Source: Methylobacterium bullatum
Lineage (GTDB): Bacteria > Pseudomonadota > Alphaproteobacteria > Rhizobiales > Beijerinckiaceae
DNA: 64,000 bases
Assembly: GCA_902712845.1 (NCBI GenBank)
Contig: LR743504.1
Coordinates: forward strand, 2,082,001 to 2,146,000
Direction: 5' to 3'
The translations under genes were made by a program, and so were the position numbers. Positions 55,680-64,000 of the stretch are shown here, in pieces. The number at the start of each line of letters is the position of its first letter. Position 1 is the stretch's first letter. Below the pieces are notes generated by a model. It had not been told where the DNA came from. It saw nothing but the letters and a program-made list of their open reading frames with translations, and made no database searches.

Positions 55680-56336
55680 TCAATCCTCCGGTCCGTAGGC
55701 CGCGAAGAACACGCGGATGGCCTCGCTCACGCGGGGGGCGATCTCGCCTTGCGTCACTGGACCGCCCGCCGCGAAGAGCAGGCGTGTCAGCAGCCCGGCC
55801 TGGCACAAGTGCAGGAAGTGCTTGGCGGCGAGTTCCGTATCCGCGCGGCGCAGCCGACCCGCCGCCACCTGGCGGTCGAGATAGGCGGTGAGCCGCGCCA
55901 CCCCCTGCGCCGGGCCGGCCTCATAGAAAGCCTGGCCGAAGCGTGGAAACTTCTCCGTCGCCCCGATCACCATGCGGATGATCGCCACGTGGTCCGGACG
56001 GATCATGTGGACGAGGTAGGTCTCGCCCAGCCGGGTGAGGACCCCGCGCACGTCCGGATCGTCGGCATCGAGCTGGAACAGGGCCTCGGCGAGGCCGCGC
56101 TTCTCCTCCAGAGTCAGCGCCTCGAACAAAGCCTCCTTGCTGTCGAAATAGACGTAGAGCGTGCCCTTGGACACGCCTGCCGCCTTGGCGATCTCGCCCA
56201 TGCTGGCGCCATCGAAGCCTGAGGCCATGAAGACGGAGCGCGCGCCGTCGAGGATCTGCCGACGCTTGTCGGTCTCCGCCGGGTTTCGCGCGCCCGTCCT
56301 GTCCGACGTCGGAACATCCCCCCCGCCTGCCACCAC
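55680..56336 (-). CDS. TetR/AcrR family transcriptional regulator
   Basis: A 218-residue one-component repressor. The N-terminal HTH (RRQILDGARSVFMASGFDGA, SMGEIAKAAGVSKGTLYVYF) is followed by a helical ligand domain. Start GTG 56336 was preferred over the ATG at 56369 because GGAGGG lies 5-6 nt upstream. A start at 56369 would put the operator-like palindrome inside the coding region. It is divergent from an EmrA-like gene, and two matching palindromes lie between them, so it very likely represses both itself and the efflux genes. Confidence 0.88.
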   Translation of the reverse strand: MVAGGGDVPTSDRTGARNPAETDKRRQILDGARSVFMASGFDGASMGEIAKAAGVSKGTLYVYFDSKEALFEALTLEEKRGLAEALFQLDADDPDVRGVLTRLGETYLVHMIRPDHVAIIRMVIGATEKFPRFGQAFYEAGPAQGVARLTAYLDRQVAAGRLRRADTELAAKHFLHLCQAGLLTRLLFAAGGPVTQGEIAPRVSEAIRVFFAAYGPED

Positions 56337-56349
56337 CTCTCCCTCCAAT

Positions 56350-56368
56350 TGACCGAACCGTTCAGTCA
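56350..56368. promoter_or_regulatory. Probable TetR operator, proximal
   Basis: TGACCGAACCGTTCAGTCA is an inverted repeat with 9-bp half-sites and one mismatch. It lies just ahead of the ribosome site of the TetR gene, so binding would block its transcription. Confidence 0.75.
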
Positions 56369-56415
56369 TCCTACCTAGGTGCAATCGACGGCCTCGGTCA
56401 ATCCAAGGCCTAAAT

Positions 56416-56434
56416 TGACCGAACGGTTCGGTCA
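56416..56434. promoter_or_regulatory. Probable TetR operator, distal (perfect)
   Basis: TGACCGAACGGTTCGGTCA has perfect 9-bp arms around a central base and lies 25 bp ahead of the emrA ATG. It matches the proximal site (centres 66 bp apart). Confidence 0.82.
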
Positions 56435-56458
56435 TTCTGCTTGTTTCGGGACGGGATC

Positions 56459-57667
56459 ATGTCTCTGCGTGACGATGATGGGCACCGCGACGCGTCCTCG
56501 GGTGCGGTCCATTCCGACGATGCCGTGGCGTCGCCGGCCATTCCTGTCGTGGCAGAACCACCGGTCGCGCCACCGGCCGCAGCGGACGTATTGCCCCCGA
56601 AGCGCCGACCTCTGCGCAAGGCCATTCTGGCGAGCCTCGTCGTCCTCGGACTCGCGGGCGGCGGCTACAAGGGCTACGAATGGTGGACGGTCGGGCGCTT
56701 CTTCGTCTCCACCGACGATGCCTACGTCCAGGCCGACATCTCGATCCTCGCCGCCAAGGTGCCGGGCTATCTCGACGCCGTGCCGGTAATGAACGGGCAG
56801 GCGGTAAGGAAGGGCGATGTGATCGCGCGTCTCGACGACGGCGATTATCGCCTCGCCGCCCAAGCCGCACATGACAAGCTTGCGACGCAGCAGGCGACCA
56901 TCGCCCGCATCGGCCGGCAGATGGAGGCCGCGCAGGCCCAGATCCTTCAGAGCGCCGCGCAGATCGATGCGGCCAAGGCCGATTCCATTCGCGCCGCCGC
57001 CGATTACGCCCGCCAGCAGCAGCTGGAGAAAGTCGATTTCGTCGCCAAATCGCGGATCGAGCAGGCCTTGGCCGATCGCAACCGCACCGAGGCCACGGTG
57101 AAAGGGGCCGAGGCGAATCTGGCCATGATGAAGGCCAATGTCGAGGTGCTGCGGGCTCAGGGCCGGGAGGCCGAAGGGCTCGCGGCCGAGTTGAAGACCG
57201 CCGAGGACAGGGCCGACCGCGACCTCGCCTTCACGGTGATCCATGCGCCTTTCGACGGCGTCGTGGGCAACAAGGCGGTGGAGGCGGGCGCCTATGTTGC
57301 GCCGGGGTCGCGCATCGCCGCTCTAGTCCCCCTTGAGAGCGTCCGGATCGACGCGAACTTCAAGGAGACGCAAGTCGAGCGGATGCATGCCGGCCAGCAG
57401 GTCCATATCGCGGTGGATGCCTATCCCGGTCGGGACATCGTCGGCGAGGTCGAATCCTTATCGCCGGCCTCGGGCTCTGTCTTCAGCCTGCTGCCGCCGG
57501 ACAACGCCACCGGCAATTTCACCAAGATCGTGCAGCGCCTGCCGGTGCGTATCCACGTGCCGGCGGACGTCGCCCGTGAGGGGCTCCTGCGTCCGGGCCT
57601 CTCCGTCACCGTGCGCGTCGATACCCGTGGCGAGGACGAGCCCGTCCGCACGGCATGGCGGCACTAG
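56459..57667 (+). CDS. HlyD-family efflux adaptor (EmrA-like)
   Basis: A 402-residue membrane-fusion protein bridging an inner-membrane pump to an outer-membrane channel. After a 50-residue cytoplasmic lead comes one transmembrane helix (ILASLVVLGLAGGGYKGYEW). The biotinyl-lipoyl-like segment TDDAYVQADISILAAKVPGYL, a coiled-coil hairpin (about 130-235) and the APFDGVVGNKAVEAGAYV half of the lipoyl domain follow. ATG 56459. The partner pump starts 9 nt downstream. Confidence 0.9.
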   Translation: MSLRDDDGHRDASSGAVHSDDAVASPAIPVVAEPPVAPPAAADVLPPKRRPLRKAILASLVVLGLAGGGYKGYEWWTVGRFFVSTDDAYVQADISILAAKVPGYLDAVPVMNGQAVRKGDVIARLDDGDYRLAAQAAHDKLATQQATIARIGRQMEAAQAQILQSAAQIDAAKADSIRAAADYARQQQLEKVDFVAKSRIEQALADRNRTEATVKGAEANLAMMKANVEVLRAQGREAEGLAAELKTAEDRADRDLAFTVIHAPFDGVVGNKAVEAGAYVAPGSRIAALVPLESVRIDANFKETQVERMHAGQQVHIAVDAYPGRDIVGEVESLSPASGSVFSLLPPDNATGNFTKIVQRLPVRIHVPADVAREGLLRPGLSVTVRVDTRGEDEPVRTAWRH

Positions 57668-57676
57668 GAGCCGATC

Positions 57677-59263
57677 ATGGCCACCGCCGCCAGCATCGCG
57701 TTGCCACCCGTTGCATCCGCCGCCGAGCCGCCCCTCGATCGCCGCCGCATGGTGGCCTTCGTCTGCATGGTGTTCGGGATGTTCATGGCCATCCTGGACA
57801 TCCAGATCGTCTCGGCCTCGCTCGCCGAGATCCAGGCCGGGCTCTCGGCCTCCGGCGACGAGATCCCCTGGGTCCAGACCAGCTATCTCATCGCCGAGGT
57901 CATCGCGATTCCCCTGTCGGGATTCCTGTCGCGGGTGATCTCGACCCGCTGGATGTTCGTGGTCTCGGCGGGTGGGTTCACACTGATGAGCCTGATGTGC
58001 GCGACCTCCACCTCGATCAACGAGATGATCCTGTGGCGGGCGCTGCAAGGCTTCATCGGCGGGGGCATGATCCCCACCGTTTTCGCCTCGGCCTTCACGA
58101 TCTTCCCGCCCTCCAAGCGTCCCATCGTCTCGCCGATGATCGGCCTCGTGGCGACGCTCGCCCCCACCATCGGCCCGACGGTGGGCGGCTACCTCACGGA
58201 CGCCTTCGACTGGCACTGGCTGTTTCTCATCAACGTGGTGCCGGGCATCATCGTCACCGTTTCGACCTACCTGCTCGTGGATTTCGACGAGCCCAACCTC
58301 GACCTGTTCAAGCGCTTCGATTGGTTCGGTCTCGCCTTCATGGCCGCTTTCCTCGGCTGCCTCGAATACGTGCTGGAGGAGGGGCCGAACCACGATTGGC
58401 TCCGGGACGAGGCGGTCTTCGCCTGCGCCATCATCTGCGTCGCCGGCGGTGTCGCCTTCTTCTGGCGCGCGCTCACGGCGGCCGAGCCCATCGTCGACCT
58501 GCGCGCCTTCACCGACCGCAACTTCGCGGCGGGCTGCATCTTCAGCTTCGTCCTCGGCATCGGCCTCTACGGCCTCACCTATCTCTACCCGGTCTATCTC
58601 GGACGCGTGCGCGGCTACTCCGCCCTGCAGATCGGCGAGACGATGTTCGTCTCAGGCCTGTGCATGTTCGCCACCGCCCCCATCGCGGGGCGGTTCTCGG
58701 GCAGGGTCGATCCGCGCATCCTCATGGGACTCGGCTTCACCGGGTTCGCCGCCGGCACGTGGATCGTCACCGGCCTGACCAAGGACTGGGATTTCTGGGA
58801 ATTGCTACTGCCTCAGGTCCTTCGCGGCTGCTCGCTGATGCTGTGCATGATCCCGATCAACAACATCGCGCTCGGCACCCTGCCGCCGGCGCGGATGAAG
58901 AATGCGTCCGGCCTCTACAACCTCACCCGCAACCTCGGCGGGGCGGTGGGCCTCGCCCTCATCAACACCGTGCTCAACGACCGCTGGGACCTGCATCTCG
59001 CCCGGCTGCACGAGCGCTTCACCTGGACGAACAATACCGTGCTGGAGCGGCTCGACATGACGCGCCGCCAGTTCGATGCACTAGGCCTCGACGGCAACGC
59101 CATGGCCCTCAAGGCGATGATGAACACGGTGCGGATGCAGGGTTTGGTGATGGGCTTCACCGACGTCTTCCTGGTCCTCACGTTCCTGTTCCTCGCCATG
59201 GCCTGCGCGACGCCGCTGATCCGCCGGCCGCGCGCCGCCGCGTCGGCGGGCGGCGGCCATTGA
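57677..59263 (+). CDS. MFS drug exporter, DHA2 (EmrB) family
   Basis: A 528-residue 14-helix exporter paired with the adaptor upstream. The start VCMVFGMFMAILDIQIVSASL is the DHA2 helix-1 signature, and the PLSGFLSRVISTRW loop and APTIGPTVGGYL motif C follow. With the adaptor it would export hydrophobic or amphipathic compounds through a TolC-type channel. No outer-membrane channel gene lies here. Confidence 0.92.
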   Translation: MATAASIALPPVASAAEPPLDRRRMVAFVCMVFGMFMAILDIQIVSASLAEIQAGLSASGDEIPWVQTSYLIAEVIAIPLSGFLSRVISTRWMFVVSAGGFTLMSLMCATSTSINEMILWRALQGFIGGGMIPTVFASAFTIFPPSKRPIVSPMIGLVATLAPTIGPTVGGYLTDAFDWHWLFLINVVPGIIVTVSTYLLVDFDEPNLDLFKRFDWFGLAFMAAFLGCLEYVLEEGPNHDWLRDEAVFACAIICVAGGVAFFWRALTAAEPIVDLRAFTDRNFAAGCIFSFVLGIGLYGLTYLYPVYLGRVRGYSALQIGETMFVSGLCMFATAPIAGRFSGRVDPRILMGLGFTGFAAGTWIVTGLTKDWDFWELLLPQVLRGCSLMLCMIPINNIALGTLPPARMKNASGLYNLTRNLGGAVGLALINTVLNDRWDLHLARLHERFTWTNNTVLERLDMTRRQFDALGLDGNAMALKAMMNTVRMQGLVMGFTDVFLVLTFLFLAMACATPLIRRPRAAASAGGGH

Positions 59264-59427
59264 AACCACCGCCCAAGCCACGCCCTTAACCGTCCACCGA
59301 GTAAATCGGGGACGGGCGAGCCGCATGCGACGATCTCGCCGGCCCCCACCGGTTTGCGTTCGCTCCACCGCGATCCGATCTGCTATGGACGCATGTTGGC
59401 CCCTCGCGGGGCCCAGAGGATCGACGA

Positions 59428-60588
59428 ATGGACTTTCTAGCTTCGATGGGGGGGACGGCCTCCGGCTTCTTCGGGTCGGTGATCCCCTTCGTCATCGTGC
59501 TCAGCATCGTGGTGTTCGTCCACGAGATGGGCCACTTCCTCGTCGGCCGCTGGTGCGGGGTCGGTGTCCACGCCTTCTCCCTCGGCTTCGGCCCCGAACT
59601 CTTCGGCTTCAACGACCGTCACGGCACCCGCTGGAAGGTGTCGGCGATCCCGCTCGGCGGCTACGTCAAGTTCCACGGCGACGCGAATGGCGCCAGCGTG
59701 GCCGATCCCGCCGCCCTCGCGCGGATGACTCCCGAGGAGCGCGCCACGAGTTTCCCGGCCCAGAGCCTCGGTAAGCGCGCGGCCATCGTTGCCGCCGGAC
59801 CCATCGCCAACTTTCTCCTGGCCATCGCGCTCTTTGCCGGGGCGATCTATGTCTCCGGCCGCTACGAGCTTCCGCCCCGCATCGACGGCGTGATGCCGGG
59901 CAGTGCGGCCGAGCGGGCGGGCTTTCAGCCCGGTGACCTCGTCACGTCCATCGACGGGGCGCAGGTGACCAATTTCCTCGACATGCAGCGCACCGTCTCC
60001 GGCAGCGCCGGCGCCAGCCTCGCCGTCACCGTCGACCGCGGCGGCGAGACAAAGACCCTGACCGCGATTCCCGACGCGGTGGAGGAGCGCACGCCATTCG
60101 GCAAGCACCGCCTCGGCCGCCTCGGCATCAAGGGACCGAACGGCGCTGACGCCCAGGTCCGGCATTACGGCCTCGTCCAATCCCTCGGGCTCGGCGTGTC
60201 GGAGACCTATTTCGTGGTCGACCGGACCATGAACTACCTGGGCAAGCTGGTGACGGGGCGCGAATCCGCCGATCAGCTCTCCGGACCCATCGGGATCGCC
60301 CGCGTTTCGGGCGAGGTCGCCAAGGTCGGCGGTGTCGGCGGGCTCATCGGCCTCGTGGCGCTCCTGTCTGTCTCGATCGGCCTGCTTAACCTTTTCCCGG
60401 TCCCCCTCCTCGATGGCGGGCACCTGTTGTTCTACGCGTTCGAGGCCGTTCGCGGCCGTCCCCTGAGCGAGAAGACCCAGGAGATCGGCTTCCGGATCGG
60501 GCTGGCGCTGGTCCTGTTCCTGATGCTGTTCGCCGCCTGGAACGACATCCTGAACCTCGGCGCGTCCTGGTCCGGGCGGGGTTCCTGA
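59428..60588 (+). CDS. rseP: Site-2 protease RseP
   Basis: A 386-residue intramembrane zinc metalloprotease that cleaves anti-sigma factors and signal-peptide remnants. Helix 1 has the HExxH motif FVHEMGHFLVGRW. A PDZ domain lies at about 145-215 (PGSAAERAGFQPGDLVTSIDG). The third zinc ligand is in the NLFPVPLLDGGHL motif. ATG 59428. Normally it follows dxr; here 5.6 kb of other genes intervene. A strong terminator lies downstream, separating it from bamA. Confidence 0.95.
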   Translation: MDFLASMGGTASGFFGSVIPFVIVLSIVVFVHEMGHFLVGRWCGVGVHAFSLGFGPELFGFNDRHGTRWKVSAIPLGGYVKFHGDANGASVADPAALARMTPEERATSFPAQSLGKRAAIVAAGPIANFLLAIALFAGAIYVSGRYELPPRIDGVMPGSAAERAGFQPGDLVTSIDGAQVTNFLDMQRTVSGSAGASLAVTVDRGGETKTLTAIPDAVEERTPFGKHRLGRLGIKGPNGADAQVRHYGLVQSLGLGVSETYFVVDRTMNYLGKLVTGRESADQLSGPIGIARVSGEVAKVGGVGGLIGLVALLSVSIGLLNLFPVPLLDGGHLLFYAFEAVRGRPLSEKTQEIGFRIGLALVLFLMLFAAWNDILNLGASWSGRGS

Positions 60589-60678
60589 CCCGACGCCATC
60601 GTCTTTGCGGCGGTGCGGAGCGCGCCTCTCGCAAGGTTGTGGATTTCTCCGTAACGCCCTGATCGACCTCGACAATCG

Positions 60679-60716
60679 AAAAGCCCGCCCGGTTCTCGGG
60701 GCGGGCTTTTTGCTGC
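60679..60716 (+). terminator. Rho-independent terminator after rseP
   Basis: AAAAGCCCGCCC and GGGCGGGCTTTT form a 12-bp stem with an 8-nt loop, followed directly by further T residues. It separates rseP from bamA. Confidence 0.88.
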
Positions 60717-60810
60717 AAATTGACGATTGATTCACCTTATCGAGCGATGAACGGGAACCGTTAAGTGACCGGAAGGCCACGTCTCCCCAAAATCCCCCCT
60801 ACAGCCCAGG

Positions 60811-60911
60811 CCCGAGCGTTTGCTTCGCTCGGGAAACTCGGTAGAAGCTGAGCTTGGGACCAGGTGACGGGACGGTCGGATAACGACCGCCTGTCTGCGG
60901 GTGCAAACCCG
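60811..60911 (+). promoter_or_regulatory. Structured 5' leader of bamA (three hairpins)
   Basis: Three consecutive hairpins lie just before bamA. They are CCCGAGCG/CGCTCGGG, CGGTCG/CGACCG with GATAA loop, and CGGGT/ACCCG with GCAA loop. Regulatory meaning is inferred only from their clustering. Confidence 0.45.
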
Positions 60912-60941
60912 GACTGTTAATAAATAGAGACGGGCGATTAC

Positions 60942-63527
60942 ATGATGTCGATGACGGGGAAGCGCCGGCGTAAGTCGGCCGAACGGACCATCGTCCTAGT
61001 CGCTGCCGCGGCCGCAGGGCTGGTTCTGGGCGGCACGGCTCAGGCGCAGCAGATCGTCGTCCAGGGTAACAAGCGCGTCGATGCCGACACGATCCGGTCC
61101 TACGTGACCGGAACGGCCTCGGGATCTCCCGAAGAGGCCCGCCGCAACCTGCTGGCGAGCGGCATGTTCTCCGACGTCAAGGTCTCGCGCAGCGGTGCCG
61201 GGACGGTGGTGACGGTACGCGAGAACAACCTCATTAACCGGGTCGTGTTCGAGGGGAACAAGAAGGTCGAGAAGGGGACGCTGGAAGCCGAGGTCGAGGC
61301 CAAGGCCCGCGGCGGCTTCAGCGAGGGCATCGTCCAGGCCGATCTCCAGCGCATCCGCGAGATCTACCGCCGCGCCGGCCGCGGCACCGCCAAGGTGAGC
61401 TTCCGCACCGTCGATCTGCCCAACGGCCGCATCGACCTGATCTACGTGATCGAGGAAGGCGACAAGACCGGCATCAAGGCGATCAACTTCGTCGGCAACA
61501 GCGCCTATTCCGACAGCAAGCTGCGCGAGCTGATGAGCTCCTCGGAGATGAACTTCCTCTCGTTCATCAAGACCTCCGACGTCTACGATCCGGACAGGAT
61601 CACCAACGATCTCGACCTCGTGCGCCGCTACTACCTGAAGAACGGCTATGCCGATTTCCGGGTGGTGAATGCCGATGCGCGCTACGTGGAAGGCGAGGGC
61701 GATGCCGGCTGGGTCATCACCGTGACCGTGGACGAGGGCCAGCAATACACCGTCGGCGCGGTGGCCATCGATTCGCGCCTGCCGGGTGTCGACACTCAGA
61801 TCCTCGACGGCGAGGTCCGCGCCTCCGTGGGCGACGTCTACAATGCCGAGGATGTGGAGAAGACCCTCTCCGGCGTGACCAATCAGGTCGCCCGCCAGGG
61901 CTTCCCCTTTGCCCAGGTCCGCCCGACCGGCCAGCGCGACCGCGCCACCCACACCGTGGCCCTCGGCTTCGTCGTCGAGGACGGCCCGCGCGTCTATGTC
62001 GAGCGCATCAACATCCGCGGCAACACCCGCACCCGCGACTACGTCATCCGCCGCGAGCTCGATCTCACCGAGGGCGATGCCTATAACCGCGTTCTCACCG
62101 ATCGCGCCGAGCGTCGCCTGAACGGTCTCGGCTTCTTCAAGAAGGTCCGTTTCTCCAACGAGCCCGGCTCGTCGGCCGACCGCGTGATCATCAACATCGA
62201 CGTCGAGGATCAGCCCACGGGTTCGTTCTCGGTGGCCGGTGGCTACTCCACCCAGGACGGCATCATCGGCGAAGTCTCGGTCTCCGAGTCGAACTTCCTC
62301 GGTCGCGGCCAGTATGTCCGCGTTGCCGGCACCGGCGGCCAGTACTCCCGCGGCGTCGACTTCTCGTTCACCGAGCCGTACTTCCTCGGCTACCGCCTCG
62401 CGGCCGGCTTCGACGCCTTCTACAAGTACAGCGATCTGACCCGCTACTCGCGCTACGAGACCACCGTCTATGGCGGCCAGATCCGCGTCGGTCTGCCGAT
62501 CACGGAAGAGTTCGGCGTCACTTTGCGCTACTCGCTCTACAACACCGAACTGACGATCCCGAACAGCACGAAGCGGCCGTATAACGACTGTTCGAACCCG
62601 ATCCCCGGTTTCACAACTGTGAACCCGGCGGGCACGATCGATCCCGTCTCCGGCCTCAATACGGGCGGTCTGGCTTCCTACCCGAACAATTGCGCCTTCA
62701 ATGGCGAAGCTTCGATTGCTCTGAAGGGTTCGACTGGCAACACGCTCACCTCGCTTGCCGGTGTGACGCTTGCCTATTCGACGCTGGACAACCTCGCCCA
62801 GCCGCGGAACGGTCTCTATGCCGAGCTGAAACCCGAAATCGCCGGTCTCGGCGGTGACTCGAAGTTCTTCCGTGTGGCTGGCGACGTTCGCTACTACAAG
62901 GAATTCTACGAGGACGTGGTGGGCTTCGCCCGCTTCCAGGGCGGTCATATCTCGCCGCTCACCGACGAGAAGCTGCGCATCACCGATCAGTACTTCCTCG
63001 GCCCGTCGCTCGTTCGCGGCTTCGCGCCCAACGGTATCGGTCCGCGCGACGTCGGCAGCGCCGATGCCCGTTCCAATGCCGTCGGCGGCACCACCTACTT
63101 CGGCGGTACGCTGGAAGTTCAGTTCCCGATCTACGGCATCCCGCGTGATCTCGGCCTGAAGGGCGCCGTCTTCGCCGATGCCGGTACGCTGTTCGGCTAC
63201 AACAGCCGCACGCAGTTCAACGTGAACGGCGATGCGATCATCAACGGCATCGCCCCCGGCGGGGCCTGCGCCTACACGGCGCTGGGTGCCGGAGCGATCA
63301 CCGTCGAGCCGGAATGCCTGAACGTTCGCGACAAGATGACGATCCGCTCCTCGATCGGTGCGTCCATCCTCTGGAACTCGCCGCTCGGCCCGATCCGCTT
63401 CGACTACGCCTACGCCCTGACCAAGGACGAGGGCCAGAAGATCTACAACGCCGATGGCAGCTTCCTCGGCCGCGTGGGCAAGGATCAGCTCCAGGCCTTC
63501 CGCTTCTCCGGCGGTTCGCGCTTCTGA
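60942..63527 (+). CDS. bamA: Outer membrane protein assembly factor BamA
   Basis: An 861-residue outer-membrane protein that inserts beta-barrel proteins. A signal peptide (about 1-35, ending GTAQAQQ) is followed by POTRA domains (visible repeats FEGNKKVEKGTLE, FVGNSAYSDSKLREL, IRGNTRTRDYVIRREL) and a C-terminal 16-stranded barrel. Loop 6 carries the family VRGF motif (SLVRGFAPNGIGPRD), and the last residue is Phe, as required for barrel recognition. ATG 60942 or the adjacent in-frame ATG. Followed by lpxD. Confidence 0.96.
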   Translation: MMSMTGKRRRKSAERTIVLVAAAAAGLVLGGTAQAQQIVVQGNKRVDADTIRSYVTGTASGSPEEARRNLLASGMFSDVKVSRSGAGTVVTVRENNLINRVVFEGNKKVEKGTLEAEVEAKARGGFSEGIVQADLQRIREIYRRAGRGTAKVSFRTVDLPNGRIDLIYVIEEGDKTGIKAINFVGNSAYSDSKLRELMSSSEMNFLSFIKTSDVYDPDRITNDLDLVRRYYLKNGYADFRVVNADARYVEGEGDAGWVITVTVDEGQQYTVGAVAIDSRLPGVDTQILDGEVRASVGDVYNAEDVEKTLSGVTNQVARQGFPFAQVRPTGQRDRATHTVALGFVVEDGPRVYVERINIRGNTRTRDYVIRRELDLTEGDAYNRVLTDRAERRLNGLGFFKKVRFSNEPGSSADRVIINIDVEDQPTGSFSVAGGYSTQDGIIGEVSVSESNFLGRGQYVRVAGTGGQYSRGVDFSFTEPYFLGYRLAAGFDAFYKYSDLTRYSRYETTVYGGQIRVGLPITEEFGVTLRYSLYNTELTIPNSTKRPYNDCSNPIPGFTTVNPAGTIDPVSGLNTGGLASYPNNCAFNGEASIALKGSTGNTLTSLAGVTLAYSTLDNLAQPRNGLYAELKPEIAGLGGDSKFFRVAGDVRYYKEFYEDVVGFARFQGGHISPLTDEKLRITDQYFLGPSLVRGFAPNGIGPRDVGSADARSNAVGGTTYFGGTLEVQFPIYGIPRDLGLKGAVFADAGTLFGYNSRTQFNVNGDAIINGIAPGGACAYTALGAGAITVEPECLNVRDKMTIRSSIGASILWNSPLGPIRFDYAYALTKDEGQKIYNADGSFLGRVGKDQLQAFRFSGGSRF

Positions 63528-63534
63528 GCCAAGA

Positions 63535-63565
63535 CGCACGGGCTTCCTTTCTCGAAGCCCGTGCG
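63535..63565 (+). terminator. Hairpin between bamA and lpxD
   Basis: CGCACGGGCTTC and GAAGCCCGTGCG form a perfect 12-bp stem with a 7-nt loop. There is no clear U-tract (TTGTCGC follows), so it may slow or process the transcript more than end it. Confidence 0.5.
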
Positions 63566-63575
63566 TTGTCGCATC

Positions 63576-64000
63576 ATGTCTGATCCCATCTTCTTCGCAT
63601 CCAGCACGACCCTCAGCCTCGGCGACATCGCCGGGGCTGCAGGCATTTCGCTTCCCGAGGGCGCGGACCCTGGCGCGATGGTCGGCGGCGCGTCTCCCTT
63701 GGAGACCGCAGGCCCCGGTGACCTCGCCTATATGGACAACGCCCGCTACGGCGACGTCCTGGCCCAGACGAAGGCGCTGGCCTGCCTCGTCTCCCCGCGC
63801 TTCGCGGCCAAGGTTCCTGCATCCACGGTGGCGCTCGTCACGCGCGATCCGTACAGGGTCTATGCCGGCCTGCTGGCACGCTTCCATCCAGAGGCCATGC
63901 GGCCGCTCTCGCAATTTGCCACCGAAGGCGTCTCGCCCGGAGCTCATGTCCATCCCCAGGCACGTCTCGAAGACGGCGTGATCGTCGATCCCGGCGCCGT
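63576..64000 (+). CDS. lpxD: UDP-3-O-acylglucosamine N-acyltransferase LpxD, N-terminal part (runs off window)
   Basis: The N-terminal 141 residues of LpxD, which adds the amide-linked fatty acid to UDP-glucosamine in lipid A synthesis. The uridine-binding domain shows [19 protein letters not shown] and [20 protein letters not shown]. The left-handed helix hexapeptide repeats begin at the edge ([23 protein letters not shown]). Start ATG 63576. The stop lies outside the window. It is 48 bp after bamA, the normal order in proteobacteria. Confidence 0.95.
   Translation, partial: MSDPIFFASSTTLSLGDIAGAAGISLPEGADPGAMVGGASPLETAGPGDLAYMDNARYGDVLAQTKALACLVSPRFAAKVPASTVALVTRDPYRVYAGLLARFHPEAMRPLSQFATEGVSPGAHVHPQARLEDGVIVDPGA

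Larger units (their letters stand above)
60589..60941. other. rseP-bamA intergenic region
   Basis: A 353-bp region with the rseP terminator and then a structured bamA leader with four hairpins (60750-60762, 60811-60833, 60873-60889, 60898-60911). No gene is visible; the bamA promoter is presumably near 60730-60800 but was not placed. Confidence 0.6.

Noticed and set aside
60996..63953. A 985-residue open frame antisense to bamA and lpxD
   Set aside because: It mirrors the codon pattern of strongly supported genes. High GC leaves few stops in the antisense frame, and the sequence has no family features.

Overview
This 64 kb window is high-GC chromosomal DNA from an alphaproteobacterial methylotroph, most likely Methylobacterium or Methylorubrum. 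Three things point there. A XoxF-type PQQ methanol dehydrogenase carries the extra lanthanide-binding aspartate. A 135-residue DHFR homologue has the size and character of dihydromethanopterin reductase (DmrA). The conserved gene clusters are in the Rhizobiales order (rpsF-rpsR-DUF2232-rplI-dnaB-alr-radA-cvpA-purF-SDR; rpsB-tsf-pyrH-frr-uppS-cdsA-dxr-rseP-bamA-lpxD). Almost every gene is housekeeping. I see no CRISPR array, prophage, insertion sequence, rRNA or tRNA.

Layout. 1-13.3 kb: the end of thrB, an aldehyde dehydrogenase, a periplasmic serine hydrolase, two MFS exporters, a DoxX protein, a lipoprotein, guaB, two tandem MAPEG proteins, a ketopantoate reductase and a 56-residue lipoprotein. 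13.5-21 kb: an RsmB-type rRNA methyltransferase overlapping an exported hydrolase, guaA, a decayed VapBC-like toxin-antitoxin locus, an OmpA-family protein, an exported protein of unknown function and NnrU. 21.1-25.8 kb: yfgM-der, a YbdK-type ligase, DmrA and an SDR. 25.8-36.6 kb (mostly minus strand): cvpA-purF, radA, alr, dnaB, rplI, a DUF2232 protein, rpsR and rpsF, with yhhQ inserted between radA and cvpA. 36.9-40.2 kb: a lone xoxF, MgtC, PepSY and PH-domain proteins. 40.3-46.2 kb: pdxJ-acpS-lepB-rnc-era, an RsmC-like methyltransferase and an RsuA-family pseudouridine synthase. 46.4-64 kb: the translation/envelope cluster from rpsB to lpxD.

Two insertions interrupt the last cluster. A BLUF blue-light-sensor gene lies between pyrH and frr. 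A 5.6-kb accessory block lies between dxr and rseP; it holds a DUF2269 protein, an SDR-DoxX fusion, and a TetR regulator divergent from an EmrAB-like pump, with two matching operators between them.

Two families of roughly 105-120 bp palindromic repeats (four and two copies) occupy intergenic gaps between co-directional minus-strand genes. The first family has hairpin tips that change sequence but keep pairing, which suggests that structure is what is conserved.

Functionally, guaB and guaA complete GMP synthesis, and pyrH supplies UDP. The dxr, uppS, cdsA, rseP, bamA and lpxD genes build isoprenoids, undecaprenyl carrier, phospholipid and outer membrane. The xoxF, dmrA and aldehyde dehydrogenase genes reflect C1/C2 alcohol metabolism.
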